From Sphingomonas panni (GTDB lineage: Bacteria > Pseudomonadota > Alphaproteobacteria > Sphingomonadales > Sphingomonadaceae), in NCBI RefSeq assembly GCF_022664435.1, contig NZ_JAKREU010000004.1:124001-188000 (forward strand): a stretch of 64,000 nt of DNA, given 5' to 3'. Positions 1-8,795 of this stretch are shown here, piece after piece. How positions within the stretch are numbered: position 1 is the stretch's first letter; each line of letters opens with the position of its first letter. The translations under genes and the position numbers were made by a program. The notes below the pieces were generated by a model that had not been told where the DNA came from, ran no database searches, and saw nothing but the letters and a program-made list of their open reading frames with translations.

Positions 1-1176
1 GCCGGCACGCCGGCCAATGCGAAGGCGCTGATGATGCGCGTCTGGCCCGCCGCCGTGGCGCGCGTGCGCGAGGAAGTGGCGGATATGCAGGCGCTTGCCG
101 CCAAGGACGGCGCGAACCTCACCATCGAGCCGTGGGACTATCGCTTCTATGCGGAGAAGGTGCGCAAGGCGAAATACGACCTCGATGAAAGCGAGGTGAA
201 GCCGTATCTCCAGCTCGACAACATCCTCGCCGGTGCCTTCTATGCGGCCGGGCGTCTGTACGACCTGAAGTTCACCGAGAATACCGGGCAGATTCCGGTG
301 TTCGAAAAGAATGTCCGCACCTTCGTCGTGACCGACGGGCGTACCGGCAGGAATGTCGGCGTGTTCTATTTCGACGGCTTCGCCCGCAGCGGCAAGCGGT
401 CGGGCGCATGGGCGACGCGCTATCGCGGGCAGCAGAAGCTGGGCGGCGAGACGAACGTGCTGGCGTCGAACAACAATAATTTCGTGAAGGGCGCGGCCGG
501 GCAGCCGACGCTTATCAGCATCGACGACGCGTCGACGCTGTTCCACGAATTCGGCCACGCGATCCATTCGCTGCTGCAGGACGTGACCTATCCCGGCCTT
601 GCCGGCACGCCGCGCGACTTCGTGGAATATCCGAGCCAGGTAAACGAGAACTGGCTGCTGACCCGCGACGTGCTGGATCGCTATGCCAAGCATTACCAGA
701 CCGGACAGGCGATGCCGCAGGCGCTGGTCGACAAGATCGAGAAGTCGTCGACCTTCAACCAGGGCTTCGACACCGTCGAATATCTATCCTCGGCGATCGT
801 CGACATGGAATTGCACGACCGCGAGACGCCGGTGACCGATGTCGCGGCATTCGAACGCGACACGCTGGCGAAGCTCGGTATGCCGAAGGAGATCGTGATG
901 CGGCACCGCCTGCCGCAGTTCAATCACCTGTTCTCCTCGGACGCCTATTCGGCGGGCTATTATTCCTATCTCTGGTCGGAAACGATGGATGCTGATACCT
1001 GGGCCGCGTTCACGGCCACGGGGAATGTGTGGGACAAGGCGACGGCGGATCGCTTCCGCAAGACGTTGCTGTCGACCGGCAACGAAACGGATCGCAAGGA
1101 TGCCTATCGTGCCTTCCGGGGCCGCGATCCGGACGTGACCGCGCTGTTCAAGCGGCGCGGCTTTCCGACGAAGTGA
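1..1176 (+). CDS. dcp: M3-family oligopeptidase (peptidyl-dipeptidase Dcp type), C-terminal part; 5' end outside window
   Basis: Zinc metallopeptidase that cleaves short peptides. The reading frame is open from base 1, so the N-terminal half lies upstream of the window. The zinc motif HEFGH sits at window residues 182-186, with the likely third ligand Glu in FVEYPSQ about 23 residues later, the spacing expected of family M3 (thimet oligopeptidase/Dcp). The tail contains FDTVEYLSSAIVD and ends in a normal stop. It is followed by a strong hairpin and then a separate operon. Whether the protein is secreted cannot be judged without its N-terminus. Family assignment is firm; Dcp rather than oligopeptidase A is inference. 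Confidence 0.9.
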   Translation, partial: AGTPANAKALMMRVWPAAVARVREEVADMQALAAKDGANLTIEPWDYRFYAEKVRKAKYDLDESEVKPYLQLDNILAGAFYAAGRLYDLKFTENTGQIPVFEKNVRTFVVTDGRTGRNVGVFYFDGFARSGKRSGAWATRYRGQQKLGGETNVLASNNNNFVKGAAGQPTLISIDDASTLFHEFGHAIHSLLQDVTYPGLAGTPRDFVEYPSQVNENWLLTRDVLDRYAKHYQTGQAMPQALVDKIEKSSTFNQGFDTVEYLSSAIVDMELHDRETPVTDVAAFERDTLAKLGMPKEIVMRHRLPQFNHLFSSDAYSAGYYSYLWSETMDADTWAAFTATGNVWDKATADRFRKTLLSTGNETDRKDAYRAFRGRDPDVTALFKRRGFPTK

Positions 1177-1179
1177 CCT

Positions 1180-1207
1180 TTTTCCCCCGGCGAATGCCGG
1201 GGGAAAA
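1180..1207. repeat. 12-bp hairpin after the M3 peptidase gene
   Basis: Perfect inverted repeat TTTTCCCCCGGC / GCCGGGGGAAAA with a GAAT loop, four bases after the peptidase stop codon. The stem could stop transcription, but no T-run follows on the plus strand, so it may equally be a REP-like palindrome. Confidence 0.7.
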
Positions 1208-1316
1208 CTCGTATCAATTGCTACCAGCCTCTCGCCAAGCGCGTTGAAATTATATAACAAGCGTTTGTAACGAGTCTGCGCGGCCGATCGGTCGACGCAG
1301 CGGACATGGAGAGTGC

Positions 1317-2609
1317 ATGACCGGCGACAGCCGCACGAATCTGCCGCGCCTCGCGCTGCACGTGCCCGAACCCAAATTCCGTCCCGGCGACGCGGTGGAT
1401 TTCGCCGACGTCGCGGTGCCGCCGGCCGGTGCGCAGGCGCGACCCGACACCGCCGCCGCGCCCGACAGCTTTCACGACCTCAGCTACACGTTGGTCCGCG
1501 TGCTGGACGAACAGGGGCAGGCGGTCGGCCCGTGGAACCCGCGGCTCGACCCGGACATGCTGCGCCGGATGCTGCTCAAGATGGCGACGGTGCGTGCGTT
1601 CGACGAACGCATGTTCCGCGCCCAGCGGCAGGGCAAGACCAGCTTCTACATGAAATGCACCGGCGAAGAGGCGATCGCGGTTGCCGGCACCATGGCGCTC
1701 GACCGCGACGACATGACCTTTCCCAGCTATCGCCAGCAGGGCATCCTCATCACGCGTGACTATCCGCTGATCGAGATGATGAACCAGATCTACTCGAACA
1801 CGGCCGACAAGCTGCAGGGCAAGCAGTTGCCGATCATGTATTCGTCGAAGGACTATGGCTTCTTCTCCATCTCCGGCAACCTGACCACGCAATATCCGCA
1901 GGCGGTCGGCTGGGCGATGGCGTCGGCGTCGAAGGGCGATACCCGCATCGCGGCGACCTGGTGCGGGGAGGGGAGTACCGCGGAGGGTGACTTCCACTCC
2001 GCCCTCACCTTCGCCACCGTCTATCGTGCGCCGGTGATCTTCAATGTCGTCAACAACCAGTGGGCGATCAGCAGCTTTTCGGGCTTTGCGGGGGCGGAGG
2101 CGACGACCTTTGCCGCGCGCGCCATCGGCTATGGCATCGCCGGGCTGCGGGTCGACGGCAATGACGCACTGGCGGTCTATGCCGCCACCGCCTGGGCCGC
2201 CGAACGCGCGCGGACCAATCAGGGGCCGACGCTGATCGAACATTTCACCTATCGTGCGGAGGGGCATTCGACCTCCGACGACCCCTCGCAATATCGCTCG
2301 GCCGGGGAACCGACCGCATGGCCGATGGGCGACCCGATCGCACGGTTGAAGGCACACCTCGTCAACATCGGCGAGTGGGATGACGATCGCCACGCGCAAA
2401 TGGACCGCGACGTCGCCGAACAGGTCCGCGCCGCACAGAAGGCGGCGGAGGCCAACGGCATCCTCGGCCATGGCCTCCACCAACCACTCGACACGCTGTT
2501 CGACGGCGTGTTCGAGGACATGCCGTGGCACCTTCGCGAACAACGGGCGCAGATGATGGCCGAGGAGGAAGCCTCCGGCCGCCCCTGGGCACGCAAGGAG
2601 GGCCACTGA
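1317..2609 (+). CDS. bkdA1: Branched-chain 2-oxoacid dehydrogenase E1 alpha subunit
   Basis: Thiamine-diphosphate decarboxylase subunit of the complex that oxidises the 2-oxoacids from valine, leucine and isoleucine to acyl-CoA. The ThDP/Mg motif is visible as GEGSTAEGDFHSA followed by FNVVNNQWAIS. The 430 residues, including an N-terminal extension of about 75 residues before the first conserved block (LDPDMLRRMLLKM), fit the branched-chain type better than pyruvate dehydrogenase E1. ATG at 1317 is preceded by GGAGAG. One base separates its stop from the E1 beta start and E2 follows, giving an E1a-E1b-E2 operon. No E3 gene is adjacent. Confidence 0.93.
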   Translation: MTGDSRTNLPRLALHVPEPKFRPGDAVDFADVAVPPAGAQARPDTAAAPDSFHDLSYTLVRVLDEQGQAVGPWNPRLDPDMLRRMLLKMATVRAFDERMFRAQRQGKTSFYMKCTGEEAIAVAGTMALDRDDMTFPSYRQQGILITRDYPLIEMMNQIYSNTADKLQGKQLPIMYSSKDYGFFSISGNLTTQYPQAVGWAMASASKGDTRIAATWCGEGSTAEGDFHSALTFATVYRAPVIFNVVNNQWAISSFSGFAGAEATTFAARAIGYGIAGLRVDGNDALAVYAATAWAAERARTNQGPTLIEHFTYRAEGHSTSDDPSQYRSAGEPTAWPMGDPIARLKAHLVNIGEWDDDRHAQMDRDVAEQVRAAQKAAEANGILGHGLHQPLDTLFDGVFEDMPWHLREQRAQMMAEEEASGRPWARKEGH

Positions 2610-2610
2610 C

Positions 2611-3624
2611 ATGGCGCGGATGAACATGATCCAGGCGATCAATTCCGCGATGGACGTGGTGATGGACCGCGACCCCAGCGTGATCGTGATGGGGGAAGAT
2701 GTCGGCTATTTCGGCGGCGTGTTCCGCGCGACTGCCGGACTCCAGTCCAAATATGGCAAGACGCGCGTGTTCGACACGCCGATCACCGAATGCGGCATCA
2801 TCGGCGTCGCGGTCGGCATGGGTGCCTATGGCCTGCGTCCGGTCCCGGAAATCCAGTTCGCCGATTACATCTACCCCGCGCTCGACCAGCTGGTCAGCGA
2901 GGCCGCACGGCTGCGCTATCGCTCGGCCGGCGACTTCACCGCGCCGATCACCGTGCGCTCGCCATTTGGCGGCGGTATCTTCGGCGGGCAGACGCACAGC
3001 CAGTCGCCCGAGGGCATCTTCACGCACGTCAGCGGCATCAAGACGGTGATCCCGTCGACGCCGTACGACGCCAAGGGGCTGCTGATCGCCGCGATCGAGG
3101 ATAACGACCCGGTCCTCTTCTTCGAACCCAAGCGCATCTACAACGGCCCGTTCGACGGCAATTGGGACAAGCCGGCGCAGAACTGGTCGAAACACCCCGG
3201 CGGCGAAGTGCCCGAGGGCTATTACCGGATCGAGCTGGGCAAGGCGAAGGTCGTGCGCGAGGGCAGCGACCTGACCATCCTTGCCTATGGCACGATGGTC
3301 CATGTCGCGCAGGCGACCGTGGAAGCGGCCGGGATCGATGCCGAAATTCTCGACCTGCGCACGCTGGTCCCGCTCGATATCGACGCGATCGAGGCGTCGG
3401 TGAAGAAGACCGGCCGCTGCATGATCGTGCACGAAGCGACCCGCACCGGCGGCTTCGGTGCCGAGCTGTCGGCGCTGGTGCAGGAACGCTGCTTCCACCA
3501 TCTCGAAGCGCCGATCGAGCGCGTGACCGGCTTTGACACGCCGTATCCGCACAGCCTCGAATGGGCGTATTTCCCAGGGCCGGTCCGCATCGGACAGGCG
3601 CTCAAGAAGATCATGCAGGACTGA
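2611..3624 (+). CDS. bkdA2: Branched-chain 2-oxoacid dehydrogenase E1 beta subunit
   Basis: Partner of the E1 alpha product; the two form the heterotetrameric decarboxylase. Conserved blocks include VMGEDVGYFGGVF near the start, DTPITECGIIGVAVGMGAYG, and the C-terminal transketolase-like half with DLRTLVPLD and VHEATRTGGFGAE. The 337-residue length is typical. The start ATG lies one base after the E1 alpha stop, and E2 begins five bases after its own stop, so the three genes are surely co-transcribed. Confidence 0.95.
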   Translation: MARMNMIQAINSAMDVVMDRDPSVIVMGEDVGYFGGVFRATAGLQSKYGKTRVFDTPITECGIIGVAVGMGAYGLRPVPEIQFADYIYPALDQLVSEAARLRYRSAGDFTAPITVRSPFGGGIFGGQTHSQSPEGIFTHVSGIKTVIPSTPYDAKGLLIAAIEDNDPVLFFEPKRIYNGPFDGNWDKPAQNWSKHPGGEVPEGYYRIELGKAKVVREGSDLTILAYGTMVHVAQATVEAAGIDAEILDLRTLVPLDIDAIEASVKKTGRCMIVHEATRTGGFGAELSALVQERCFHHLEAPIERVTGFDTPYPHSLEWAYFPGPVRIGQALKKIMQD

Positions 3625-3629
3625 CCGCC

Positions 3630-4859
3630 ATGGCACGTTTCTCTTTCCGCCTGCCCGACATCGGCGAAGGCATTTCCGAGGCCGAGATCGTCGCGTGGCA
3701 CGTCGCCGTGGGCGACCGCGTCGAGGAAGACGGCCGGCTGGCCGACATGATGACCGACAAGGCAACGGTCGAAATGGAAAGCCCGGTCGCGGGTACCGTT
3801 GTCGAACTGGCGGGCGAGCCGGGCGACCAGGTCGCGATCGGCGCGACGCTGGTCGTGATCGAGACTGAAGGCGAGGTCGTGCAGCCGGCCGAACCGGAGC
3901 GGGTCGAGGTGGAGAATCCAGGGGTCGAGGAGGTAGCATCCTCGCCGCAGACGGAACGCGAAGATCCTCCCCGGCACGGGGAGGATAAGGTGCTTGCCTC
4001 GCCTGCGGTGCGTGCTCGCGCCAAGGACCTCGGCATCGACCTCTCGGCCGTCCACCACGACGGCCCGCACATCCGCCATGCCGACCTCGACGCCTATCTC
4101 CGCTATGGCAGCGCGCAGGGCTATCGTGCGCCGCATGCCAGCCGCGCCCGCCCGGACGAAACCGTCAAGGTCATCGGAATGCGCCGCCGCATCGCCGAGA
4201 ACATGGCGGCGGCCAAGCGCCACATCCCGCACTTCACCTATGTCGAGGAAATCGACGTGACGGCGCTGGAGGCGATGCGCGCCGACCTGAATGCGGCGCG
4301 TGGGTCTCGGCCGAAGCTGACCATGCTGCCGCTGCTGATCGTCGCGGTCTGTCGCACGCTGCCCGATTTCCCGATGCTCAACGCCCGCTATGACGATGAA
4401 GCGGGCGTGGTGACGCGCTTCGGCAGCGTCCATCTGGGCATGGCGGCACAGACCGATGCCGGGCTGATGGTGCCGGTCATCCGCGACGCGCAGGACATGA
4501 ACCCGTGGCAGCTGGCCGGCGAGATCACCCGCCTCGCCGAAGCCGCGCGGACCGGCAAGGCGAAGTCGGAGGAACTGTCGGGCGGCACGATCACCGTCAC
4601 CTCGCTCGGTCCGCTGGGCGGCATCGCGACCACGCCGGTCATCAACCGTCCCGAAGTCGCGATCATCGGCCCGAACCGCATCGTCGAACGCCCGGTATTC
4701 CGCGCGTGCGCCGGCGGCGGCGAGGAGATCGTCAAGGCCAAGCTGATGAACCTGTCGATCAGCTGCGACCACCGCGTCGTCGACGGCCATGACGCCGCCA
4801 GCTATGTTCAGGCGTTGAAGCGGCTGATCGAAACGCCGGTGCTGCTGTTCGCCGACTGA
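3630..4859 (+). CDS. bkdB: Dihydrolipoyl acyltransferase E2 of the branched-chain 2-oxoacid dehydrogenase complex
   Basis: Core of the complex; accepts the acyl group on lipoate and passes it to CoA. Domains in order: lipoyl domain (residues 1-80, lipoylated lysine in MTDKATVEMES), a charged linker, peripheral-subunit-binding domain (ASPAVRARAKDLGIDL, about 127-165), and the catalytic domain with the active-site motif DHRVVDG near the C-terminus. I start at MARFSF (ATG 3630) because an in-frame start further upstream would overlap E1 beta and precede the lipoyl fold. Odd feature: a palindromic dispersed repeat (3965-3985) lies in frame in the linker and is translated as DPPRHGED. Confidence 0.94.
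   Translation: MARFSFRLPDIGEGISEAEIVAWHVAVGDRVEEDGRLADMMTDKATVEMESPVAGTVVELAGEPGDQVAIGATLVVIETEGEVVQPAEPERVEVENPGVEEVASSPQTEREDPPRHGEDKVLASPAVRARAKDLGIDLSAVHHDGPHIRHADLDAYLRYGSAQGYRAPHASRARPDETVKVIGMRRRIAENMAAAKRHIPHFTYVEEIDVTALEAMRADLNAARGSRPKLTMLPLLIVAVCRTLPDFPMLNARYDDEAGVVTRFGSVHLGMAAQTDAGLMVPVIRDAQDMNPWQLAGEITRLAEAARTGKAKSEELSGGTITVTSLGPLGGIATTPVINRPEVAIIGPNRIVERPVFRACAGGGEEIVKAKLMNLSISCDHRVVDGHDAASYVQALKRLIETPVLLFAD
3965..3985. repeat. Solo palindromic repeat inside the E2 coding sequence
   Basis: A 21-bp sequence built as TCCTCCCCG-GCA-CGGGGAGGA. The identical 21-mer occurs at 5641-5661, and the same design forms the end hairpins of the elements at 15900-16032 and 18893-19030. Here it is inside a gene, in frame, in the flexible linker between the lipoyl and subunit-binding domains. 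Confidence 0.85.
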
Positions 4860-4876
4860 CCCTCTGGTCATCGCCC

Positions 4877-4920
4877 GTACAGCCTTCCGGCGTCAGGATT
4901 GCCGGAACGGGAGGCTGTAC
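4877..4920 (+). promoter_or_regulatory. Hairpin containing the ribosome-binding site of the DUF3298-like gene
   Basis: GTACAGCC+TTCCGGC (4877-4891) can pair with GCCGGAA+GGCTGTAC (4901-4907 and 4913-4920), leaving CGGGA bulged. The right arm contains GGGAGG, the only good Shine-Dalgarno sequence before ATG 4923. It may act as the terminator of the E2 operon, or hold the binding site closed in readthrough transcripts. There is no T-run, so a classical terminator is not obvious. Confidence 0.6.
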
Positions 4921-4922
4921 GG

Positions 4923-5639
4923 ATGATGCGAGGGATTTTGGTGGGGCTGGTGCTGACGGTGGGTGCGGCGTCGGCGGTGCCGGCGCAGGCGCCACGGGGA
5001 TCGGCGAATTATGATTTCACCTATTCCTACCCGCAACAGGCCGCCCGCATCGCGCCGCTGAAGGCGTGGCTCGACACGGACAAGGCGAAGCTGCGGGCCA
5101 AGGTTGCGGGCGAAGCGGCGGAATTCCGACGCCAGACGCAGCGCGACGGATCGCCCTTCCGCAAATATGAAGCGTCGAAGGATTGGGAGGTCGTCGCGGA
5201 CACGCCGCGTTTCCTGAGCCTGTCGGTTACCACCTATGGCTATTCGGGCGGGGCGCATGGCTATGGCGCGTCCGGCGGGCTGTTGTGGGACAAGCGCGCA
5301 GCACAGCGGGTCGAGCCGAAGGCGGTGTTCGTATCCCTCGCCGGGCTGGACGCGGCGCTGCGCAAGCCATGGTGCGACTGGTTGAAGCGCGAGCGGGTGC
5401 GGCGGCTGGGCGCTCCGATCGAGACCGACGATATTTTCGGTCAGTGTCCGCGGGTGAAGGAACTGACGGTTCTGCTGGGGTCGTCGACCGGCAAGGCGTT
5501 CGACCGGATCGGCCTGATCGCCGACCAATATGTTGCCGGCTCCTATGCCGAGGGGCCGTATGAGGTGACGCTGCCGGTAACGCCCGCCCTGCTGCGCGCG
5601 GTGAAGCCCGAATATCGCGGGGCGTTCGCGGTGCGCTGA
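4923..5639 (+). CDS. Secreted protein of the DUF3298/DUF4163 type
   Basis: 238 residues from ATG 4923. A signal peptide is evident (MMRGILVGLVLTVGAASAVPAQA). The body has the pattern of periplasmic DUF4163-DUF3298 proteins: FTYSYPQQAARI near the mature start, SLSVTTYGYSGGAHGYG in the middle, then PKAVFVSLAGLDAAL and a C-terminal YEVTLPVTP segment. The biochemical role of this family is unknown. It follows the E2 gene after a hairpin and faces a convergent DUF885 gene, so it is probably a single-gene unit. The next in-frame ATG (4926) is equally possible as start. Confidence 0.8.
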   Translation: MMRGILVGLVLTVGAASAVPAQAPRGSANYDFTYSYPQQAARIAPLKAWLDTDKAKLRAKVAGEAAEFRRQTQRDGSPFRKYEASKDWEVVADTPRFLSLSVTTYGYSGGAHGYGASGGLLWDKRAAQRVEPKAVFVSLAGLDAALRKPWCDWLKRERVRRLGAPIETDDIFGQCPRVKELTVLLGSSTGKAFDRIGLIADQYVAGSYAEGPYEVTLPVTPALLRAVKPEYRGAFAVR

Positions 5640-5640
5640 A

Positions 5641-5661
5641 TCCTCCCCGGCACGGGGAGGA
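5641..5661. repeat. Solo palindromic repeat between convergent genes
   Basis: The same 21-mer as at 3965-3985 (TCCTCCCCG-GCA-CGGGGAGGA). It sits exactly between the stop codons of two convergent genes (5639 and 5665), where it could end transcription from both sides. Confidence 0.85.
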
Positions 5662-5664
5662 GTT

Positions 5665-7434
5665 TCAGACGATCGCTTCCCCGAACATCAGCGCGCGAAC
5701 GAACCGCACCGGCGGCGATCCGTGCGAGATTGCCGCGTCGTTATAGCGCATCAGGTCGAACTTCGCGCCCGCCCGCCGTTCGGCTTCCCGGCGCATGTCC
5801 ATATGCTCGCTGTAACCGACGAAATAGCTGAGCAACTGTGTCGAGCCCAGCCGGGCGCGGGTCCACTTGCCCGCCGCCTCGCGCTCCTGCTGGAACGCGC
5901 CTTCCATCATCAGCTTCATCGCCTGTGCCTCGGTCAGGCCCTCGGTATGGATGCCGATGTCGAGCAGCGTGTTGGTGATCGACCGCATCCGCATCTTCAA
6001 CACGGTCAGCTTGAACAGGGGGTCGCCGTCCAGATAATCGGCGTCCGCCATCAGCCGCTCGGCATAGACCGCCCATCCTTCGACGAACGGACCTGACGAC
6101 AGCACCGCGCGCAGTACCGACTTGTTCTCGTTGCTGTGCGCGATCTGGAGGTAATGGCCCGGCATCGCTTCATGGATCGACAGGTCGTGGATCATATAGT
6201 CGTTATATTCGCGCAGGAACGAGGTCGTCTGCGCCTCGGTCCAGTCCGCCGGGATCGGCGACACGGCGTAGAAGGTGCCGAGATGCTTCTCCAGCGGCCC
6301 CGGGCTGTCGCAATAGGCGACCGACACGCCCTGTTGGAACTTGGGCATCTCGATGATCTGGACCGGCGTGGTCGGCACGCGCACCAGCTTCTTTTCGCGG
6401 ACGAAGGCGGTTGCGGTCTCCAGCGTCGCGCGGGCCTTGCCCATCACCTGCGACCGGGTCGGACGGCGGGCGTAGCTCATCTCCAGCGCTGCCTCGATCG
6501 CCTTTTGCTGCTGCGCCGGGGTCGGCCTGGCGGGCGTTGCCGGGGCCTTGGGCCGGCCGCGCAGGACGAGGCGCGCGAGGTCGTACATCTCCGCCCGCGT
6601 CTCGGCGGCGGCCTTGACGGCGCGCGCCTTGATCTCGGTCCGCGAGAGGGGGGAGAGGAGGGCGAACTTCACCTTCTGATCGTACAGTTCGGAGCCAAGA
6701 CGGAAGTCGCCCTTGGCTGCCGGGACCAGCACGGTGTCGAGCCAGCGCTGCTGCTCCGCCGTCGCAGCCTTCAGCGTGGCGACGGCACGGTCGAAGCGGG
6801 CGCGATCGGCGCGGCCGAGCGTCGTGCGGTGCGGGGCCAGCATGGTGTCGACGATCTGCAGCACGCCGGCATTCTGCTTGGCGACGGTCGTGGCATAGAT
6901 GGCCGGCACCCGCTCGGGCACGATGCTTTCGCGCATCTGGGCGAACATCGTCGGCACCTGCTCCATCCGTTTCGTCGCGTTGCGCAGCCGCTGCGGCCAC
7001 GGCGCGAAGTCGCGGGCGGCGAGCGCATAGAGCCCGCCCGAAATGGTGCCGGCCGCGCCCTGCGGGTCCCACGCAAAGGGTTGCAGCACCTCCAGCGTCC
7101 ACAGCTGATAGCGCAATTCGTTGTCGAGCAGCGCGGCATCGACCTGATCGTCGCGCGACAACGATGCGCGGGGGATCGCTTCCAGTTCGGTCAGCGTCGC
7201 GCGCAGGAAGGCCGCATCGCGCTCGCGCCCTGCGGCGGACAGATCCTCGACCTGATCGTCATAGCTATGGTTGCCGAGCGCGGTGGCATAGCCCGGATGC
7301 AGCCGCGCCATGCCGTCGAGGTAGCGCTTCGCCAGCCGCGCGAAGTCGCCCGCCGGCCCGCTCTGCGCCAGCGCCGGAAAACTGCCCGCGAGCGGGACAA
7401 GCGCCATCAGCGCGACGAAATGGCGACGATACAT
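5665..7434 (-). CDS. Secreted DUF885-family protein (putative metallo-hydrolase)
   Basis: 589 residues. The start ATG at 7434 opens a signal peptide (MYRRHFVALMALVPLAGSFPALAQ); more upstream in-frame starts would bury it. The DUF885 hallmark SIHEAMPGHYLQ (about residue 415-426) provides a HExxPGH metal-like motif, and EGWAVYAERL and GYSEHMDMRREAE are also typical. These proteins are thought to be periplasmic peptidase-like hydrolases, but the substrate is not established. It is convergent with the DUF3298-like gene. Confidence 0.85.
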   Translation of the reverse strand: MYRRHFVALMALVPLAGSFPALAQSGPAGDFARLAKRYLDGMARLHPGYATALGNHSYDDQVEDLSAAGRERDAAFLRATLTELEAIPRASLSRDDQVDAALLDNELRYQLWTLEVLQPFAWDPQGAAGTISGGLYALAARDFAPWPQRLRNATKRMEQVPTMFAQMRESIVPERVPAIYATTVAKQNAGVLQIVDTMLAPHRTTLGRADRARFDRAVATLKAATAEQQRWLDTVLVPAAKGDFRLGSELYDQKVKFALLSPLSRTEIKARAVKAAAETRAEMYDLARLVLRGRPKAPATPARPTPAQQQKAIEAALEMSYARRPTRSQVMGKARATLETATAFVREKKLVRVPTTPVQIIEMPKFQQGVSVAYCDSPGPLEKHLGTFYAVSPIPADWTEAQTTSFLREYNDYMIHDLSIHEAMPGHYLQIAHSNENKSVLRAVLSSGPFVEGWAVYAERLMADADYLDGDPLFKLTVLKMRMRSITNTLLDIGIHTEGLTEAQAMKLMMEGAFQQEREAAGKWTRARLGSTQLLSYFVGYSEHMDMRREAERRAGAKFDLMRYNDAAISHGSPPVRFVRALMFGEAIV

Positions 7435-7496
7435 CGTAAAATTCCCCCAAGGTCGTTGGCGCAGGCTATCGCGCGCGTGGCGCGGTACAAGCGGAT

Positions 7497-8171
7497 TCAG
7501 GCGGCGTCGCGCAGTTCGATCGCGCGGGCGAACACCGCCGCGAACATTTCGGGCGTCAGTCGCCCGGTATTCTGGTTGTAGCGCGAACAATGATAGCTAT
7601 CGATCAGCGTGATGCCGCTCGGCATGACATGTTCGGCCAGATGGGCGAACCGCGCCTTGGGCAGGCGACCGCCCAGTACCTTCACCGCCGACTGATGCGC
7701 GAGCGCGCCCAGCGCGACCACGACCCGCAGCGAAGGCATCGCGGCCAGATCGGCGTCGAGGAACGGGCGGCAGGTGCGGAGTTCCTCGGGCGTCGGCTTG
7801 TTTTCGGGCGGCAGGCAGCGGACGGCGTTGATGATCGCGATCCCCTTCGGCGCGGGGGCGTCGTCGACTTTTCCGGTGTAGGAACCGTCGGCCAGGCCCG
7901 CGGCGATCAGCGTATCCCAGAATAGCGGGCCGGACCGGTCGCCGGTGAACGGTCGTCCGGTACGGTTGGCGCCTTGCAAGCCGGGAGCGAGGCCGATGAT
8001 CGCCAGCCAGGGATCGGCATCGGCCAGGGGCGCCACGGGCGCATTCCACCACGCGGGATGTTCGATCCGGAGGCTTTCGCGTACGCCGACGAGGCGCGGG
8101 CAGCGCGGGCAATCGCGCGAGGGCTCGGCGGTGTCGGACGGGGCGGCGGCGGTGGGGGTAGCGATTTCCAT
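7497..8171 (-). CDS. Family 5 (UDGb-type) uracil-DNA glycosylase
   Basis: Removes uracil and related deaminated bases from DNA. Motif A reads GLAPGLQGANRTGRPFTGD, close to the family 5 consensus, and motif B is SYHCSRYNQNTGRLT near the C-terminus. The N-terminal CPRCPRL together with NAVRCLPPE and LRTCRPF supply four cysteines for the [4Fe-4S] cluster of this family. 224 residues. Its start is only 22 bases from the divergent folK start, so any promoters must overlap the coding sequences. Confidence 0.9.
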   Translation of the reverse strand: MEIATPTAAAPSDTAEPSRDCPRCPRLVGVRESLRIEHPAWWNAPVAPLADADPWLAIIGLAPGLQGANRTGRPFTGDRSGPLFWDTLIAAGLADGSYTGKVDDAPAPKGIAIINAVRCLPPENKPTPEELRTCRPFLDADLAAMPSLRVVVALGALAHQSAVKVLGGRLPKARFAHLAEHVMPSGITLIDSYHCSRYNQNTGRLTPEMFAAVFARAIELRDAA

Positions 8172-8193
8172 CGCCAGCCGATAGGCGCAGCCG

Positions 8194-8670
8194 ATGGCGA
8201 CCTCAACCTATGCGATTGCGCTCGGATCGAACCGCTGGGGCCGGCATGGTGGCCCGGCGGCCGAAATACGCGCCGCAATCGCCGCGCTGGACGGGGTGCG
8301 CGCGGTCGCTCCGATCATCGCCAGCGCACCGCTGGGGCCGTCGCTCAGGCGTTACGCCAACAGCGTGCTTTTGTTGGATACGTCACTGTCGCCGCCCGAT
8401 ATGCTCGCGCAGTTGAAGGAAATCGAGCGGGCTTTCGGCCGGCGGCGCGGGCGACGCTGGGGATCGCGGGTGATCGACCTGGACATCATCCTGTGGTCGG
8501 GGGGCTGCTGGCACGGCCCGAACCTGTGCGTGCCGCATATCGCGTTTCGCGAGCGGTCGTTCGTCCTGCGGCCGCTGCGGCAGGTCGCGCCGGACTGGCG
8601 CGATCCGGTGACGGGACGCACGGTGCGCCAGCTGCACCAACTGGTTGACCGCGCCCGCCCGCGGGATTAG
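8194..8670 (+). CDS. folK: 2-amino-4-hydroxy-6-hydroxymethyldihydropteridine pyrophosphokinase
   Basis: Transfers pyrophosphate from ATP to 6-hydroxymethyl-dihydropterin, the step before dihydropteroate synthase in folate synthesis; folP lies at 22.1 kb in the same window. Family marks: ALGSN at the start, RRYANSVLLLDT in the middle, the signature RRWGSRVIDLDIILW, then VPHIAFRERSFVLRPL. 158 residues, the normal size. No clear ribosome-binding site precedes ATG 8194, and the divergent glycosylase gene begins 22 bases away. Confidence 0.93.
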   Translation: MATSTYAIALGSNRWGRHGGPAAEIRAAIAALDGVRAVAPIIASAPLGPSLRRYANSVLLLDTSLSPPDMLAQLKEIERAFGRRRGRRWGSRVIDLDIILWSGGCWHGPNLCVPHIAFRERSFVLRPLRQVAPDWRDPVTGRTVRQLHQLVDRARPRD

Positions 8671-8685
8671 GGGCGGGGGCTTCGT

Positions 8686-8761
<76 letters not shown>

Positions 8762-8795
8762 CATCCGCACCGCCGGGATTCATCAGCGTTCGCCG

